Translations under genes and position numbers: made by a program
Shown here: positions 27,944-40,998 of the stretch, in pieces
Position numbering within the stretch: the stretch's first letter is position 1
Layout: each line of letters begins with the position of its first letter
The notes under the pieces: generated by a model
What the model saw: the letters and a program-made list of their open reading frames with translations, nothing else
Told to the model about the DNA's origin: nothing
The model's database searches: none
Assembly: GCA_002900995.3 (NCBI GenBank)
Contig: CM035313.1
Span: forward strand, 1,860,001 to 1,924,000
Direction of reading: 5' to 3'
Source: Ganoderma boninense
Taxonomy: Eukaryota > Basidiomycota > Agaricomycetes > Polyporales > Polyporaceae
Length of the DNA: 64,000 bases

Positions 27944-29037
27944 TCAGCAGAGGCACGGCAGGTGCAAGGTCGCGAGCGAACAGCTCCCGCCGGAAGGCGT
28001 GTCGTTCCCGGTTTGGAGGTACACGTCGAAGAAACTGGCGTCGCTCGTCGCACACGCTAGGAAATTGAGCTGCCGTGGGTTCGTCGTGATGATCGTGTCC
28101 CCCTCGAGGCCCCAGTCTGTCGTCGTCGCGACCGCGTCGAGGGTGAGCGGCTTGTACGAGGTCGCCGCGCTTGAGTTCACGTTGACGTACAGCGTGCTGC
28201 CGTCTGCGCTGCTCAGCGAGATTGTGCTCCCGATCGCGAAGTACCCTGACGACGCCTCAGGCCCGAGTACAGGTCTCTCACCTGCGGCAAGCCAAGCCAA
28301 GATAGGAGTGACTGTCAGCTGCTGCTCGCGCAAAAACAACTCATGCCATGCTCGGGCTCTGGGCCGTGGATCCTCCCCTCGTCCCTCTCTTCGCTTCAAG
28401 AGACAGACGCAGCCCAGGGCCCAGTGCCGGCAAGACTGAGCCATGCAATGCAGATGTCGCACCGTTATTTTGCAGGTAGAAGTGGTATACAGGTGCCTCG
28501 ACGGCACGGATCTGGGACCCAGTTGGCGTTGCACCACTCGATGTCGTGCTGGGCGGTTCCGGGTCCGTTACCGTTGTGGTAGGGGTGGGGCTGGTGCTCG
28601 GAACGGTGCTGGTAACACCTGACCCGGGAATGCACTGCGAGTAATCTGTGCATGCAAAGAGGCGCAGAGTTCAATACGACGCCGTCGACGTTCAGCATTC
28701 ACTGATGTGCGCAGGAACGTAGTCACTGAAATTAATGGAAGGAAGGCACGTACAATCATTGAGCACCGTGCAAACCGACCCTGCAGCGCAAGTCGTGCTT
28801 CCGGCCCTGTAATCCCTTGTCAGTGAAACAGTCTTTCCAAACAGAGAAACGTCAGGGGAAAGGCTTCCTGACTGGCGAGACAACCCTTGTCCAATACGCA
28901 CGGTGGCTGAAAATTCTGGGGTGTGGAATGTCTACTCACCAACCTACTCCCCCACACTGCCCCCAAACAGGAGACTGGGCAGAGACGCGTGCCGCGAGGA
29001 GGAAAAAGCTGAATGCAATGAGGACGCTGTAGATCAT
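27944..29037 (-). CDS. Secreted CBM1 protein with C-terminal domain of unknown function
   Basis: Secreted protein of 223 residues. Four exons: 29037-28940, 28806-28754, 28645-28463, 28281-27944; phases agree. The signal peptide (MIYSVLIAFSFFLLAARVSA) is followed directly by a fungal-type cellulose-binding module: WGQCGGVGW, then AGSTTCAAGSVC and NDYYSQCIPG. This gives the conserved cysteines and aromatic residues for cellulose binding. A Thr/Ser/Pro linker (PSTSPTPTTTVTDPEPPS) joins a domain of about 125 residues that I do not recognise by function; it includes IRAVEAPVYHFYLQNNG, DWGLEGDTI and a Cys-containing end (HLPCLC). No glycosidase active-site motif was seen, so it may be an accessory or carbohydrate-binding protein. 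It lies just upstream of, and in the same orientation as, the chitinase. Confidence 0.88.
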
Positions 29038-29904
29038 CTTGCCAGAGATCACCGTTAAATGTGCAGTCTCGACGACGGCCAAGCCGCCAGTATGACGTCG
29101 CGGTGCAAGATATACCCAGATCGGAGAAAAGGTGGAGAAATCTCGTTACCTGCGGAATCCTCGAGTCACGCACGCGAGGTTGTTCCTTTTGCGAAGCAAT
29201 GAACCAGTCGCGTCGTGCCCTCCGATCGCGTTTGTATGATCACCCCGCGAACGTTGGCACGATCAGGTGGATCGTGACTCTTGACGTCGGTGATACGAGA
29301 AGAGAAGAGAGTGGCGCGATGCCCGGAAAATAAGCATTATGTCCGTGAAAATGCCGTAACGTACCTCAATCGTTCTAATGATCATGAAAGGCCAAGCCAG
29401 AAGGGACCGGATTGTCGATCGCGAGGGTCCCTACAATATAATCAGCGGGGGGTACGATCTTCCTACAAAGAGAGCCGAGCAGCGGCAAAATGAGAGATCG
29501 AGTAAGGGTGCGATAAGTGGATGAATGGTAGGGTTTGTGTTAAACGGAGGGTCATCCGCGGATAACGTAGGAGCAAGATCAGATGTTCTCCCAGGGATTT
29601 GCACGCGGAAATGAGACAGAGGAAGCCACTGCTCATTAACGATCAATATTGACCCGAAGGCACAACATTATGCGGTGAAGGTTATCAAACGACGTACCTG
29701 AGGATTCGCAAGGGCCCCTTCCTCAGAGTGTGGCAGCCGAGTAATGTGCCCTGCGAAAGCGTCTTCCGTTTGACTCTTCTCCGCATTATGAAGGGGTATG
29801 TTTCCGAAATACAACTCCTGGTGATACTGTAATAAAACAACAATGCTCTGTGGTCCTATACTTGCCTCGACGCCTATTTATGATCCCCGGGCGACGCCCA
29901 ATGT
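29038..29904. other. Intergenic region, no gene recognised
   Basis: About 870 bp with the CBM1 gene promoter on its left part and the 3' end of the next minus-strand gene on its right. Only short frames without domain character. Confidence 0.45.
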
Positions 29905-31984
29905 TCAACCCCGCATCTCCCTCCAGATCGGCGTGACGGCCTGTGAGACAGTATTAGCCGCGACCTCCAGGCCTCCGCGAAGCTCCTCGTTCTCGAGGCT
30001 CTTGAGCACGCCTCGCGCGCGCCATCGATCCGGGTGAAACCGCTTGTGCGCCTTCTCGACGAACACTCGGTAGTCCTGCGTGCGCAAGTGGCGCCTCGCC
30101 GCCTCGAAGAACGCCTCAACCGACGCCCAGTCGATGTCCTCCACCGTCAGCGCCGTGGGCATATGCAGCACCGGCCACGGCACCGCCTCGAAGTCGACCG
30201 GGTTATCCGCAGAGAACTTGGTCGCGTCGAACGTCTCTGAGAGCGCCTTGTACCGTTCGATCGCGCGAATAGCGGTCCACGGCCCGTACAACCACCGCTC
30301 TCGCTCGCGCCGGCGGCGCTCCTCGCGTTCGCGGGCGAGGCGGGCACGCTCCGCGCGAACACGCTCTTCCGCTGCCGCTGACGCGGCTGCTGCTTGGCGG
30401 CGCTGTCGCTCTTCGTATGCCGCAGCTTCAGCGGCGCGGCGCCTGTCTGCTTCTCGTTGGGCGTGACGGGCTTGTGTTTCGGCTTGCTCACGCACTTGAC
30501 GCTTGCGGGCCTCTTCCTCCCAGAGGGGTTTGTCTTTCTCGAGTTCGGCGAGCTTCCTTCGAGACTCCTCGATTTCTGCTTGATGTTTGGCCTCCTCATC
30601 CATCTGTTCGGAGTCGGGAGCGGTTTCCTCGGAATCTTGGTCGTCGTAACCTTCCATAAGTGACATGAATTCATGCGTTGAACTATGACTGGGATGGGGG
30701 CGGCTCACCTGGAGGGGGTGCTTGGGACGTTTGAGAAGAAGGTGGTGTCGCCCAAGGCGTCTGCGCAAAAATACCCGCCCAGATTGTGTCCCTCGTTGCA
30801 CGTTGCTCATACTGAGCGCGCGAGGTATGTTGAGCTGTCTTGCGTCGTGTTCGCTCGGAGCGTTTTCTGTTGAACGCATCTCGAGCCGCTCCTGGAGATC
30901 GTGTTCGTGCCCGTTTGTTAGGTTTGTATCGGGCTGCATCATTCGCAGAAGCTTGGTCTGGGGACTCGGGTCCTAAGAAGTTGTTGGTACACAGAGCATA
31001 CTCGCTACAGTATAAGGAGCGCGCTTACCTTTACGTTTTGTGGCATAGGGCCCTGGCTCACCGTCAGAGAGGTCGGGAGGTGTATTTTCCTCCATAGTGA
31101 GGTCAACAATTTCCGGGGTGCTAGCGCGAGCAGGTTGCGATGAAGAGCTCATCTTGGCCTTCAACTTCTCGCGCCGTTCCTGAGTTCTCTCTTCACGGTC
31201 TCGGCGCCGCTGCCTCTGACGGTCGGCTCTCTTTGTATCTTGTCGCGGGGATTCCTCGACGACGATATCCTCGACTTCATCCTCCTCATCAGAGTCGGAG
31301 ATAGTTTCGATCTCGGTGCCCTCTTCGTCAGTGACTAGCGAGACAACAGTGCGGAAGCGCTTGTTGAGACCAGGCGGTGGTTCGTCACTGTCGCTGGGGG
31401 AGGAAAGGCGATGCTTCTTGAACGCGCCAGAAGAGCTCGTATTCGAGTGTGTGTGGACGGGGATCTCATGTGGGTCTTTCCGGCGGATGACAGAGGGATG
31501 GGGGAAGGGGGCGACGAAACAGTCGTATGCGGGGTCGAGCTTGTAAATGTCCCATTGATCTTCGGAAAATATAACGGGTTCACTACACGCACAGACAAAA
31601 GTCAGTGCCGGCATGGCCAAACCACAAGGGAACATAGGGTACGCACTCGCATAGCATGACCTTCCTCGGCCATACTCCTTCGCTCTCCACTCCCGGCGCA
31701 CGACGGGCGCGAGGGACGAACCTCCACCGCGGAGGCCCAATAGAACCTAATGGCGGGATCTCGATTACGATGCGCTTCGGAGCGGTCTCGAAATCGGGAA
31801 CGCGTGGCTTGCGCCTGTGGTTGCTGCTGCCGGTGGCTGCGAGGGGGTCGAAGGCGGCGAACGAGAGGGTAGCACCCTTCTCGCGCAGAATGCGCGCCGG
31901 CTGAGTCGGGTCGAGAATTCCAGGTCTGCTTCCTGTGAGACTCCGTGGTAACGGATAGCGGGACGGGCCCGGTGCGAATGACAT
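29905..31984 (-). CDS. Large protein with NFKBIL1-like C-terminal region
   Basis: Protein of 633 residues in four exons: 31984-31647, 31582-31029, 30972-30709, 30650-29905. The N-terminal half is charged and disordered, with an acidic run (ETISDSDEEDEVEDIVVEE), basic Arg-rich stretches (DRQRQRRRDREERTQERR) and nuclear-localisation-like patches (RYKPNKRARTRS). The centre is a long Glu/Arg/Ala coiled coil (about residues 410-500). The end has the pattern seen in animal NF-kappa-B-inhibitor-like protein 1 after its ankyrin repeats: Arg-rich helix, a Trp-Pro element (FEAVPWPVLHMP), a J-like helix with HPDR (KAHKRFHPDRWRARG), then AANTVSQAVTPIWREM. No ankyrin repeats are visible. Animal NFKBIL1 is linked to nuclear RNA processing, so a nuclear role is plausible here but unproven. 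A tempting single frame through 30942 is wrong; the spliced frame gives the better protein. Confidence 0.8.
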
Positions 31985-32599
31985 CGCGGTGGTTGGGTAG
32001 GACTCCGCGGCTACGAGAGCACTGTGGATGTGTGGCTGGATTTCCTTGCTGCGTGTGTGCCGTCGATACTATAGAGAATACAGCAGAGCTGCGATGCGCA
32101 TGGAGGACGAGAAATGGCGTCCGATGGGATGGTTGAGATCAAGAAGAGGAACGCAAATCGCGGCGGACGCGTGGTGAGCCACAACCGCCTGAGCGTCTCT
32201 GGGGAAGTGGAGGTCACGTGTGGGCGCTCCAAGTTAGCCGTGACTCTTTTTCTTTTCTCTGTTCTCTCCTTCCCTCGACGTGTTCTTCCTCCAATGATAC
32301 TCTCAGTGTTTACCGACAGTCTTTGCTGTGTCTCTTGCTGAATTTCTGGCTGTTGAAGTCCGTTGAGGCGATGCTTTTGTGCAAGATCCGGGAGAATGTG
32401 GCTGGGCGTGACGAGTCATGGCACGCCGCCAGTGACATCTTTACAGCATTGGCTGAAGCCATTTGTCTCCAACCCTAACTCTGACTGGTCTTGACTCGCA
32501 CACTGGAACGGACATATAGGCCGCTCAGTGTACGCCGTTGAGGAGTTAAGACTTCACCTACTCCTTTCTTCCCACATCAAAGGCTCAGAGGCTGGCGCC
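31985..32599. other. Divergent promoter region
   Basis: A 615-bp head-to-head interval between the NFKBIL1-like gene and the GTPase gene. No convincing frame. A pyrimidine-rich tract at about 32235-32290 on the plus strand and a possible upstream start at 32528, in frame with the GTPase, are the only visible features. Confidence 0.5.
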
Positions 32600-35520
32600 A
32601 TGACCAGCTTACGGACATTCCAGACCGAGATAGACGAGATCTCGCACCGCGAGGTCGCGAAACAACGAGCCCTCGCCGCGGTAGAGCGGGCGAAGCTCGA
32701 GAAGGACGCGAAGAAGCCACCAACACCCAAGACACACAGTCATGCGCGCAAGGATAGCATACCAGCGGCTGAGACCGTGGTCGACCCTGCCACCCCGAAG
32801 GAGAAGGAGCCAATAGCACCCGTCGGAGAGGGAGGGATGTCGGATATCGATGAGCAGCTCCAGGTGAGGTGCCTTGATGCCTCCGTTCCGAAACCCCCAT
32901 TCATCTGGCAACGCGACGAACGTCATTTCCTAATGCGATAAACTCGACGGCGGCGATTGGGGGGTATGCCATGGGCGCAGACGCTGCTGCTATCGCGAAT
33001 ACCAGACAACGTCGAGAAGGCGCGGAACCTGATCGCGTCGCTCCTTACGCGCAACTTCGGCGAGTATGTCTTCCGAATAGGTGCGCACCCGCCGGCCGCA
33101 AAGGTATATGCGGGCCAGTCTGCTACCGGGGACGACACTTGGCTTGGAACGCGGAGAACGGCCGAGGAGCTCGATGTCATCATCCAGGAGACGACGACAC
33201 TCGTGGACGAGGTGGGAGGAAAGGTGCGTCTATCTTGTGACCACTGTTCTCGAAGAGTTGAGGGTAACCCGTCGTTCGAAAGACGTCAATACTATTCGAT
33301 ACAAGAACGGACTCCCCCAGAGCGGCGCTCCTCTTACGATTACCACCGCCCGATGTTGCTTCGACGCCGGAGGTGCGGTGCGCTGTAGTGGGGAATGTGG
33401 ACAGTGGAAAGTCTACCACACTGGGTGTCCTGACGCGAGGTGCGCCCCATGCCACATCCATTTTCCACTCATTCTCCCTGTGTGAACCAATGCTTCTACC
33501 ATGTAGGCCAGTTGGATGATGGTAGGGGGCGTGCACGGGTGAGCTTATTCCGACACAAGCATGAGGTAGAGAGCGGAAGAACTTCGAGCGTTGGCATGGA
33601 GGTATGGTGATCGCATTACTTCATCTGAGTGGGTGGCCGGATAAATCCGTTCTCAGATTCTCGGTTTCGGGCCTACCGGCAAGCCTATATTGCCCAACAC
33701 TGCCCACTCTAACGATCCAGAGGTAATCCGCCGTGAGAAGATGGGCTGGGAGGAGATCTCAATACAGGCCTCTAAGATTATCTCGTTCAGTGGTCAGTCT
33801 GAAAGGTATCCGTGCTGCGTATAGCTCTCTCACTGTCGTCACTTCTTGATAGACCTTGCCGGACACGAGCGATATCTAAAGACCACATTATACGGCTTGA
33901 CGTCTGGCTCTCCGTCCTGTGTCATCCTTATAGTCGGTGGCAATGCAGGGCTTATTGGTATGTCCAAGGAGCACCTGGCCATCTCATTAGCATTAAGCGT
34001 GCCCGTGGTGGTATGCATCACCAAGGTCCGCCCCCCCTTACCGTATGCGCATATAGCTACTGACTAACACGTTTCCGGCGATAGATCGACATGACACCGC
34101 CCAACGTCTTAGCAAAGACCGTGGAGCAAGTATCCAAGATCTTGCGTAGCCCAGGGTGCAGGTGACTTCCGCCTCATATCGGTGGTTTATGAAATAAGCG
34201 ATCTGATCGTTTACTCCCTCGCGCCTTCTCTTCACCTCTTCTGTGGTTCTAGGAAGAACCCAGTGTTCGTCAAGTCGATGGAGGCTGCCGTAGCGGTGGC
34301 GCAGTCGTTCGGAAAGGAGCGGTAAGCAGTAGCGCTGTGTTACTCGGGCTGAAATGTTCGCAGAATTTATTTGAGGCCTTTGTAGGTTAGCTCCAGTGTT
34401 CCAGACGTCGAATGTGACAGGGGAGGGACTGGACTTCGTTGGTGTTCTCTCTTCGATGCTGCTATCGGCCGTAGCTGACTCCGATGGCTCATTATAGCTG
34501 CGGGCCTTCTTGAACTTGCTTCCTGCCAGCGAGAGCGACAACGAGAAGTTCTTAACCGACCAGCCCCTCGAGGTATATCCGCTACATGCGTCGGCGTTTT
34601 TTCCCGTGTCGCAGTCGTTGACGTGCTTTGCAGTACTCGATAACTGAGGTCTATTCCGTGCCGTACGTCGGCACCGTAGTCGATGGCATCTTGAACTCGG
34701 GCACAGTAAAGGCGGGTGACGCCGTGCTCTTCGGTCCCGACTCCAATGGCAACTTCCATAGCACTGTAGTCAAGACCATCGAGCGCAAGCGGTATGTGTG
34801 ATGCGTTCTAGCGGCGGAACGGCGGCAGAAGCGTTATTGCCGTCTCTGCCTCCATGGAGCTGTATGCTGATTCCGAGTACTAGGGCGCGGGTGGCGTCAG
34901 CTGAGGCAGGCCAGTGCGTCTCATTCGCCCTGAAGCGGGTGCGAAGAACGGATGTCAGGAAGGGGATGGTGTTGGTCCACAAGGCTGATGCCCCGCCCAA
35001 GGGTACGTCTCAGAAAGCTTCGCGAGGTTTCCTATTGTGTTCATAAGAATTACAGCGGTGAGGCAGTTCGAGGGGCAGGTCCTGATTCTGTAGTACGTCT
35101 ACGCCCCGGATATCCTGAGACTTCCCACGCATGTTGCTTACCGATTGTTCGACAGCCACAATACCACCTTGCAGCGGAACTACCAGGCCATGTTGCACTG
35201 CGGTGTACGTGTTTCGGATGTTTGCGCCCATACCATCGATGGGTCGATATCGACGGCTAACGGCTGACCGTGCGTTAATAGGCTGTACGTCAAACGGTGC
35301 GAATCATATCCATGGACCACCCTCAGGGCATCCTACGTACTGGTGATCGCGCCACCGTCACGTTCGAGTTCATCTCGCATCCTGAGTTCATCAAGGAGGG
35401 CATGAAGCTCCTGTTCAGAGAGGGCAAGACCAAGGTACGCAGTGCCTTCTCGCACGCTGTTCCTTTCCCCGTGCTGACAAAAATGTTAAGGGTCTTGGCG
35501 TCATCACACGATTATTATGA
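32600..35520 (+). CDS. GTPBP1/GTPBP2-type translational GTPase
   Basis: GTP-binding protein of the EF-Tu superfamily related to animal GTPBP1 and GTPBP2, which are linked to ribosome rescue and mRNA surveillance. A hydrophilic N-terminus from [15 protein letters not shown] is followed, after an intron ending at the AG before 32995, by [20 protein letters not shown] and [13 protein letters not shown], diagnostic of this family. G motifs: P-loop [17 protein letters not shown]3 [16 protein letters not shown] and G4 TKID. EF-Tu domain 2/3 segments follow ([40 protein letters not shown]), and the end [10 protein letters not shown] then stop is typical. More than ten exons; the region 33230-33330 was not resolved with certainty. 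The ATG at 32600 is preferred over the in-frame ATG at 32528 because homology-like sequence begins there. Confidence 0.88.
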
Positions 35521-36624
35521 GCTGTGTTCGGAGCGAGTCGACTCACCCCTTGGGTGTTCTCTGCGCTGCAGTTCTCATTTCCACTGAGTACTTAGACTCT
35601 ATCTACCTACCTTTAGCTGTAATTTGGGGTCGGAACCTCCGTGTGACAAGGCGTTGTATGTAGCATGATGGATGTGAGTGTTGGGTATCATTATTTGGCG
35701 GTGTTGTCGCGTTGGTTGCGAGTCTGTGGAAGGTGGCACTATTACTGGCATACGATGCCGAGCGTGTGCCCGATCTCTCTGATCCTGGACCTCCTACGTG
35801 ACCGGAACCGGATATCTCATGCTTTCTTACGCAAGGGGCGACGGGTACATATTGGTAAATCATTGCCTGTGCTGGGGCTGCGGCACTGCGGAAAGAGTGC
35901 GTGGGTCGTACCTGGTGCCGAGGTTGGTCGTATGCGCCTTTTGTAAACCGATGCGAGTCAACGCCACTGTCGACCTGGCCACTGAGGGCAGGCCTTCTGT
36001 GAGCGGGAATACAGCCACGGATGCTAAGGCGGCCGTATCGAGACAGAAGATGTCTAATGGTAGTCGAAGATAGGTCTGAAAGGGCCGCTCACCAGGAGAA
36101 GCGCAAACAACGTCAAGGATGATAATGGAAGGAGCAGGTTGAGGTTCGTACTGGGTTTGTGCGCCTGCGGTGCTTGGCAGTCGGGAAGCCGCCAGCAGAC
36201 ACTGCATCCGGAGCGACGGCACGATTGGCGCTTATTCTGCGTTTAGAGCGCAGACTAGCGCAGAGGGGGTTTATAAGACGGCCTCCGCTCTTGCCCCGCG
36301 CACTCGAGTCTCGACGGTCGCGTGATTCGCCGTGCTGTATCCTGCACTCTCGGACGTCCAGCCAGGGCAGTGCACCATCCAGAAAGGCGTCCATCCGACT
36401 AACTAGGCGGCACTTACGGCGGCTCCCTCCAGCACACTCGCATGATCATCCACTCGTTATCTCAGTCTGATCAGCCTTGCCCCTCCAACCCACTCTCCCA
36501 GGCTTGTCAGACCCACTAGTACTGTACTCGAGGTCATAAGCTCAACCTCTCGCTCACGTTTGAGAGTCCCTGCGGTTGCGTTGTCCTGGAGAACCCGTCC
36601 CCGCCTTAACCTTTCATCCGCGAC
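35521..36624. other. Intergenic region, no gene recognised
   Basis: About 1.1 kb between the GTPase stop and the RING gene start. Small frames on both strands show no domain. The right end should hold the RING gene promoter. Confidence 0.45.
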
Positions 36625-39066
36625 ATGTCGAGTTCGAGCACTTTGGGAGGACACGACCACCGGAGGACACGTTCCGTCGGCGCAGCATCCCCGTCACCGT
36701 CATCCCCCGGAGCGCCCTCCAACTCACCCACACGCCCTAGCTCCGCGCGTGGTCTCCGTCATGCTCCACGCCGCTCCGAATCATCCATCCCGAGGCATGT
36801 TCCTGTCCTGCCCCCGCTCGACCTCCCCGAACAAGGTCTCGGCATGCCTCGCGTACCGACCCTCCCAACGCGACATACCTTACCGAGACGCGCCTCAAGA
36901 TCCGGTCCCCAATTGCCACCTCTGGACCTACCTCGGGGAGGCTTGGACTTTCCGGGGGTCCACCACGCTCCTGCGCGGCGTGATGCGTCGTCGGCTTCCC
37001 CCGCCGGCAATCGTAACCGGCCAGACGATATAGCGGATTGGGAAATCCCTCTGTTCGAGGAACGCCACCGACGGGAGGAGCAACAGGACGCCGATCAGGA
37101 GCCAACTACTAACCGCGAGCCCCCGCCGGGGCTCGTAGGGAAGATCATGGTATCATTGGGCTACGCGGGACCGAATGCGCAGGTCCGGAGAGCATTCGTA
37201 TCGTTGGTGTTGGGCGAGCTGTGGTGGCTTGCACAGGTGAGCGCGATATCTTACCTGCGTAGGACCTATCCTCCTCAACACCCGTTGACCATACGTAGTT
37301 CGTCGTCGTCATCGCCCTTTTGGCTGTCTCTGGAGTCACCAAGAGCCCTACCATGCCCCAGTTGACCGAATGGTCCGCATGTGATCGGCCTCTCGGGGCA
37401 TGGAACGCTCTCTGGCTCGCAAAGGTCATGATGAATGCATGCTTGTCGTACTGGGGATGGCGGCGCGGTAAAGCACATAGAGCGTAAGTCAATGCAATCC
37501 ATATCAATAAACACTGAGAGTCGGGTGCTAACCTGGCTACTCAGACGTCATCAGAGAAGCGAGCAAAGACGTGAGCACGGACGCGCCGACAGCGATACTG
37601 AGCTTGCCACGCAGCGCGTTCTGAACGGACAACTCCATTACCCTCCTCCCGGCAACGCTGGAGTACGGGCAGGACCGCGTCGTCAGCAGCTCAGGCAAAC
37701 ATCGGGACTTTCCTACGAAGGAACGAGCGGGTCTAACGGAGGAAATCATCAAGATCCTCCTCGCTCACCTCTATTCACTAGGTCTGCTATATGTTATCTC
37801 TTTGGTGGATACCTGCGTCTACTAACGAGAGATATCTTAATTTTCCAATTGTTAGGCTTTCCCTGTTGACCTCATTCCTTACGCTCGCGTGGTTCCTCAC
37901 CGCGCATGTCCTTGAATACACGTCTGTGAACACATGCCGCCTCTCTTCACCACATCTGTGGTGGCTCACGTTCGCTATTCTATGCACTCTATACTTGATG
38001 GTACTTGAGATTTTCCTCCTCGGATTGCTCGTCTTCGTCCTCGGACCAGTCCTCTACGTATGTCGGCCTCTCGCGCGCATATAGTGATCGTCACTGACTT
38101 CGCCTTTTCCCTCACAGATCATGTACAACATTCTCCTCCTTTGCCTGGGACGGCATCCACTGCAAAACCCTCATTACATCAAACCCGACATCGACAAACT
38201 TCCGAAATCGGTTGTTGACCAGATACCCCTTGTACTATACATCCCACCGCCTCCTGGAGAGACGATAGACGCCATCCCTCACATTTCTGCTCCCGCCCCG
38301 GCACACGCCTACCCGCCGAAGAGCCCTGCGCCCTCGTCGACCGCGCCGAAACGCCGGTTCATGTTCTTCCGTCGCAAGGATAGCAAGAGCAAGAAGAAAG
38401 GAGCAGGGCTGTCCTCCACCGCAGATGCGAAGGCCGCCGCAGACAAGGACGGCAAGCACGAGAAGGGCGGTGAAAACGCAGCAGAGCAAGAAGAGAACGA
38501 GGACGTGCCCTGGGATGAGATGTGGGAGAAGAGCGAGTACCCATTCGTCCGGCTGGAGGGAAACCACGCCGTGTGCGCGATCTGTCTCATGGACTTCGAC
38601 GAGCCCAAACGCGTCCGCGGGGCAAAGGGCTCGGGCCCCAAGCCCGGCGCGGACGCGGAGCCCGGGCCGTCCTCGCCGCCTGTGGGTGGCGCGCGCGAGG
38701 GTGCGGGCGAGAGTGCAAGCACAGGCGGGGAGGCGACTCAGGAGGTCCAGGTAGAGGCGGTGACGGAGGAGGAGCGGGACGCGCTGGGAGGGGGCCAGGG
38801 TGAAGGAGAGGGCGAAGGGCCCGAGCCGCTGCGGCTGTTGGCGTGCGGACATGTCTTCCACGTGAGTAGCCCGTCTCCTGTGCGCTTGGCGTGCGCGACG
38901 ACGGGAAGTGCTGACCGTGTTTTGGCTGTTCTTTTTCTGGTCGTAGAAAACATGCTTGGACCCGTGGCTGACGGACGTGTCCGGGCGGTGCCCAATCTGC
39001 CAGCGGCCGGTGGAGGTTCCCGAGCCAGCGAAGAAGTCGAAGGGAAGGCGGCGGCGAAGGACATAG
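36625..39066 (+). CDS. Multi-pass membrane RING-H2 E3 ubiquitin ligase
   Basis: Membrane-anchored ubiquitin ligase. The Ser/Pro/Arg-rich N-terminus (residues 1 to about 170) leads into several transmembrane helices: around VSLVLGELWWLAQFVVVIAL across an intron, LTSFLTLAWFLTAHVLEY, and LWWLTFAILCTLYLMVLEIF with the following LLGLLVFVLGPVLY. A Pro-rich and Lys-rich cytoplasmic segment follows. The RING starts CAICLMDFDEPKRV, then a long Gly/Glu-rich insert of about 80 residues, then CGHVFH at the exon end (38861). The last exon (38947-39066) supplies KTCLDPWLTDVSGRCPICQRPVE. The zinc ligands are thus C-x2-C, C-x-H-x2-H-x2-C and C-x2-C, a RING-H2. The protein ends in a basic tail (KKSKGRRRRT). 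It probably works at an endomembrane in protein quality control. The middle exons (37430-37780) are approximate. Confidence 0.85.
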
Positions 39067-39646
39067 TGCAGCGTTTGTGACGTGCTTCGCTTACTCTCGT
39101 TTTTACACGCTCTTCTGTTATCTCGTTCTCGCACGTCGGACTACGGAGTTTATCAAGCCCACACCCCTCTCAGCATGTTCATGTAAAACTAGTGACGTCG
39201 TGTTATGTTTTTGTCGGAAATCATGATCCCGACAGTGTTTCCAGAATGAGGCCGTCGTGTAACAGTAATCCATCTACTGAGGCTGCATGAATTCAAATAC
39301 GCACTAGTCCTCGTCATCTTCCTGTCGCCAAAGAGGTTTGCCTACACCGTTTGCTTTCAAGCTTCTGGGACTTGGAGGATCATCGATCACCGTCAGTCCC
39401 ACCGAGCCTGAATGCACACCAAGCGGATGTAGCAATACCACAGGTTTTATTTTCACATATATATCCGTTACAAACAAAGAACTGTACAAACGACTCCACA
39501 GCGCCGAAAGCGCGAGGCATATCGCCCCGCCAACCGACCACTGCTGATAACCGCAGAATAGATATCCATACATTCAACCGAGACCCGAGCCACGATGAGG
39601 AACCTATATCAGGAACCTCATTCTAATCGCACCTTGCGCGAATGGT
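39067..39646. other. Convergent 3' region between RING gene and manganese peroxidase
   Basis: The two genes point toward each other here, so this 580-bp stretch holds both terminators and 3' untranslated regions. Short frames only. Confidence 0.5.
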
Positions 39647-40982
<1,336 letters not shown>

Positions 40983-40992
40983 TCAGAGCCTC

Positions 40993-40998
40993 TTTATA
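40993..40998 (-). promoter_or_regulatory. TATA box of the manganese peroxidase
   Basis: Minus-strand TATAAA (within GGTATAAAGA) about 67 bp upstream of the start codon at 40926, the usual distance in fungal secreted-enzyme genes. Confidence 0.65.

Noticed and set aside
30709..30942. MMQPDTNLTNGH frame as the N-terminus of the NFKBIL1-like protein
   Set aside because: The spliced frame from 30972 with a 58-nt intron at 30651-30708 keeps phase with upstream exons and gives a continuous protein.
38235..39134. 299-codon minus-strand frame opposite the RING gene
   Set aside because: It is antisense to coding exons with a clear RING-H2 domain and has no domain of its own.
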